Part shown: positions 6,478 through 6,777 of the stretch, one piece after another
Position numbering within the stretch: the stretch's first letter is position 1
Layout: each line of letters begins with the position of its first letter
From: Sphingomonadaceae bacterium
GTDB taxonomy: Bacteria > Pseudomonadota > Alphaproteobacteria > Sphingomonadales > Sphingomonadaceae
Assembly (NCBI GenBank): GCA_016742125.1
Contig: JACVCM010000123.1
Location: forward strand, 1 to 6,777
DNA: 6,777 nucleotides
Direction of reading: 5' to 3'
Made by a program: the position numbers and the translations under genes
The notes under the pieces: model-generated
The model's database searches: none
Seen by the model: only the letters and a program-made list of their open reading frames with translations
What the model was told of the DNA's origin: nothing

Positions 6478-6765
6478 GTGGACGCCGACCCCTATCTTCG
6501 CAAATTGCATTATCGCGCGCATCATCGCGGCACGCGGGAAGCTGATGCTATGATCGGCGGGTTTTTCGACCGGCACGCGGCAGCCTGGGGTGCAACAGAG
6601 TTCGAATGGTTCGAACGACTGCTTGAGGAGCAGGATGTCGACATCATGGCTTGGGCGTTGGGAACCGCCGAGCCAGACCCCGCGTTCAAAGGGTCCATGA
6701 TGGATGCGCTTCAAAAGCTGAATTTCATTTCGCTGCCCGACGGATCGAATAGCACGGGCGCATGA
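6478..6765 (+). CDS. sdhE: Succinate dehydrogenase assembly factor 2 (SdhE)
   Basis: This 95-residue cytoplasmic protein helps attach FAD covalently to the flavoprotein subunit SdhA, a step in maturing respiratory complex II. It is the size and all-helical type of the SdhE/Sdh5 family and carries the key R-G-x-x-E motif at residues 17-21 (RGTRE) inside RKLHYRAHHRGTREAD. It also has the conserved acidic surface WFERLLEEQDVDIMAWALG at 44-62. The start is GTG at 6478, supported by AAAGGA 7 nt upstream; the frame stays open further upstream into the divergent recG, but that part is not conserved sequence. The gene diverges from recG with 58 bp between starts. Its TGA (6763-6765) overlaps an ATG at 6762, so it is probably co-translated with the next gene. 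The SDH subunits themselves are not in this window. The call is firm. Confidence 0.94.
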   Translation: MDADPYLRKLHYRAHHRGTREADAMIGGFFDRHAAAWGATEFEWFERLLEEQDVDIMAWALGTAEPDPAFKGSMMDALQKLNFISLPDGSNSTGA

Positions 6766-6777
6766 CCGACCTTCAGC
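6762..6777 (+). CDS. mfd: Start of next gene, probably transcription-repair coupling factor (mfd), cut by window end
   Basis: An ATG at 6762 overlaps the sdhE stop as ATGA and opens a frame reading M-T-D-L-Q before the window ends. Five residues cannot identify a protein. The call rests on gene order: in many alphaproteobacteria recG is divergent from sdhE, and sdhE is followed by mfd, whose sphingomonad versions I recall beginning in a similar M-x-D-L-Q way. Mfd removes RNA polymerase stalled at DNA lesions and recruits UvrA; like RecG it is a superfamily 2 translocase with a TRG motif. Confidence 0.5.

Overview
The window looks like ordinary chromosomal sequence from an alphaproteobacterium, most likely of the order Sphingomonadales. 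Three things suggest this: the divergent recG / sdhE-then-mfd layout at the right end, the way RecG, SdhE and the DOMON-like protein begin and which signature blocks they carry, and the weak or absent Shine-Dalgarno sequences at several starts. The genus cannot be fixed from the sequence alone. I see no insertion sequence, phage gene, CRISPR array, tRNA or rRNA, and no base-composition break that would mark an island.

Layout from left to right: (1) the C-terminal part of a CoxE-like von Willebrand factor A (VWA) protein on the + strand, cut by the window edge; (2) a 178-bp convergent gap with a perfect 16-bp palindrome one base after the VWA stop codon; (3) a minus-strand two-gene unit whose first gene encodes a DOMON-like domain protein and whose second gene encodes a DUF1343 / NamZ-type exo-beta-N-acetylmuramidase, joined by an ATGA overlap; (4) divergently from that unit, with only 46 bp between starts, tyrS (tyrosyl-tRNA synthetase); (5) a small single-domain PilZ protein with an intact c-di-GMP signature; (6) on the minus strand, recG, whose stop codon overlaps that of the PilZ gene; (7) divergently from recG, sdhE (SDH assembly factor 2), which begins at GTG and ends in an ATGA overlap with the first five codons of a gene that is probably mfd.

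The genes belong to several housekeeping functions: translation (tyrS), DNA repair and fork rescue (recG, probable mfd), respiratory complex II maturation (sdhE), c-di-GMP signalling (PilZ) and probably cell-wall sugar turnover (NamZ-like protein and its DOMON-like partner). No previously undescribed multi-gene system is convincingly present. The most interesting piece is the coupled DOMON-like/NamZ pair: neither protein has a visible signal peptide, and the NamZ-like protein has Gln where I recall Glu in the family's P-E-H-G block. The pair may therefore act on soluble muropeptide sugars in the cytoplasm. That role is inferred.
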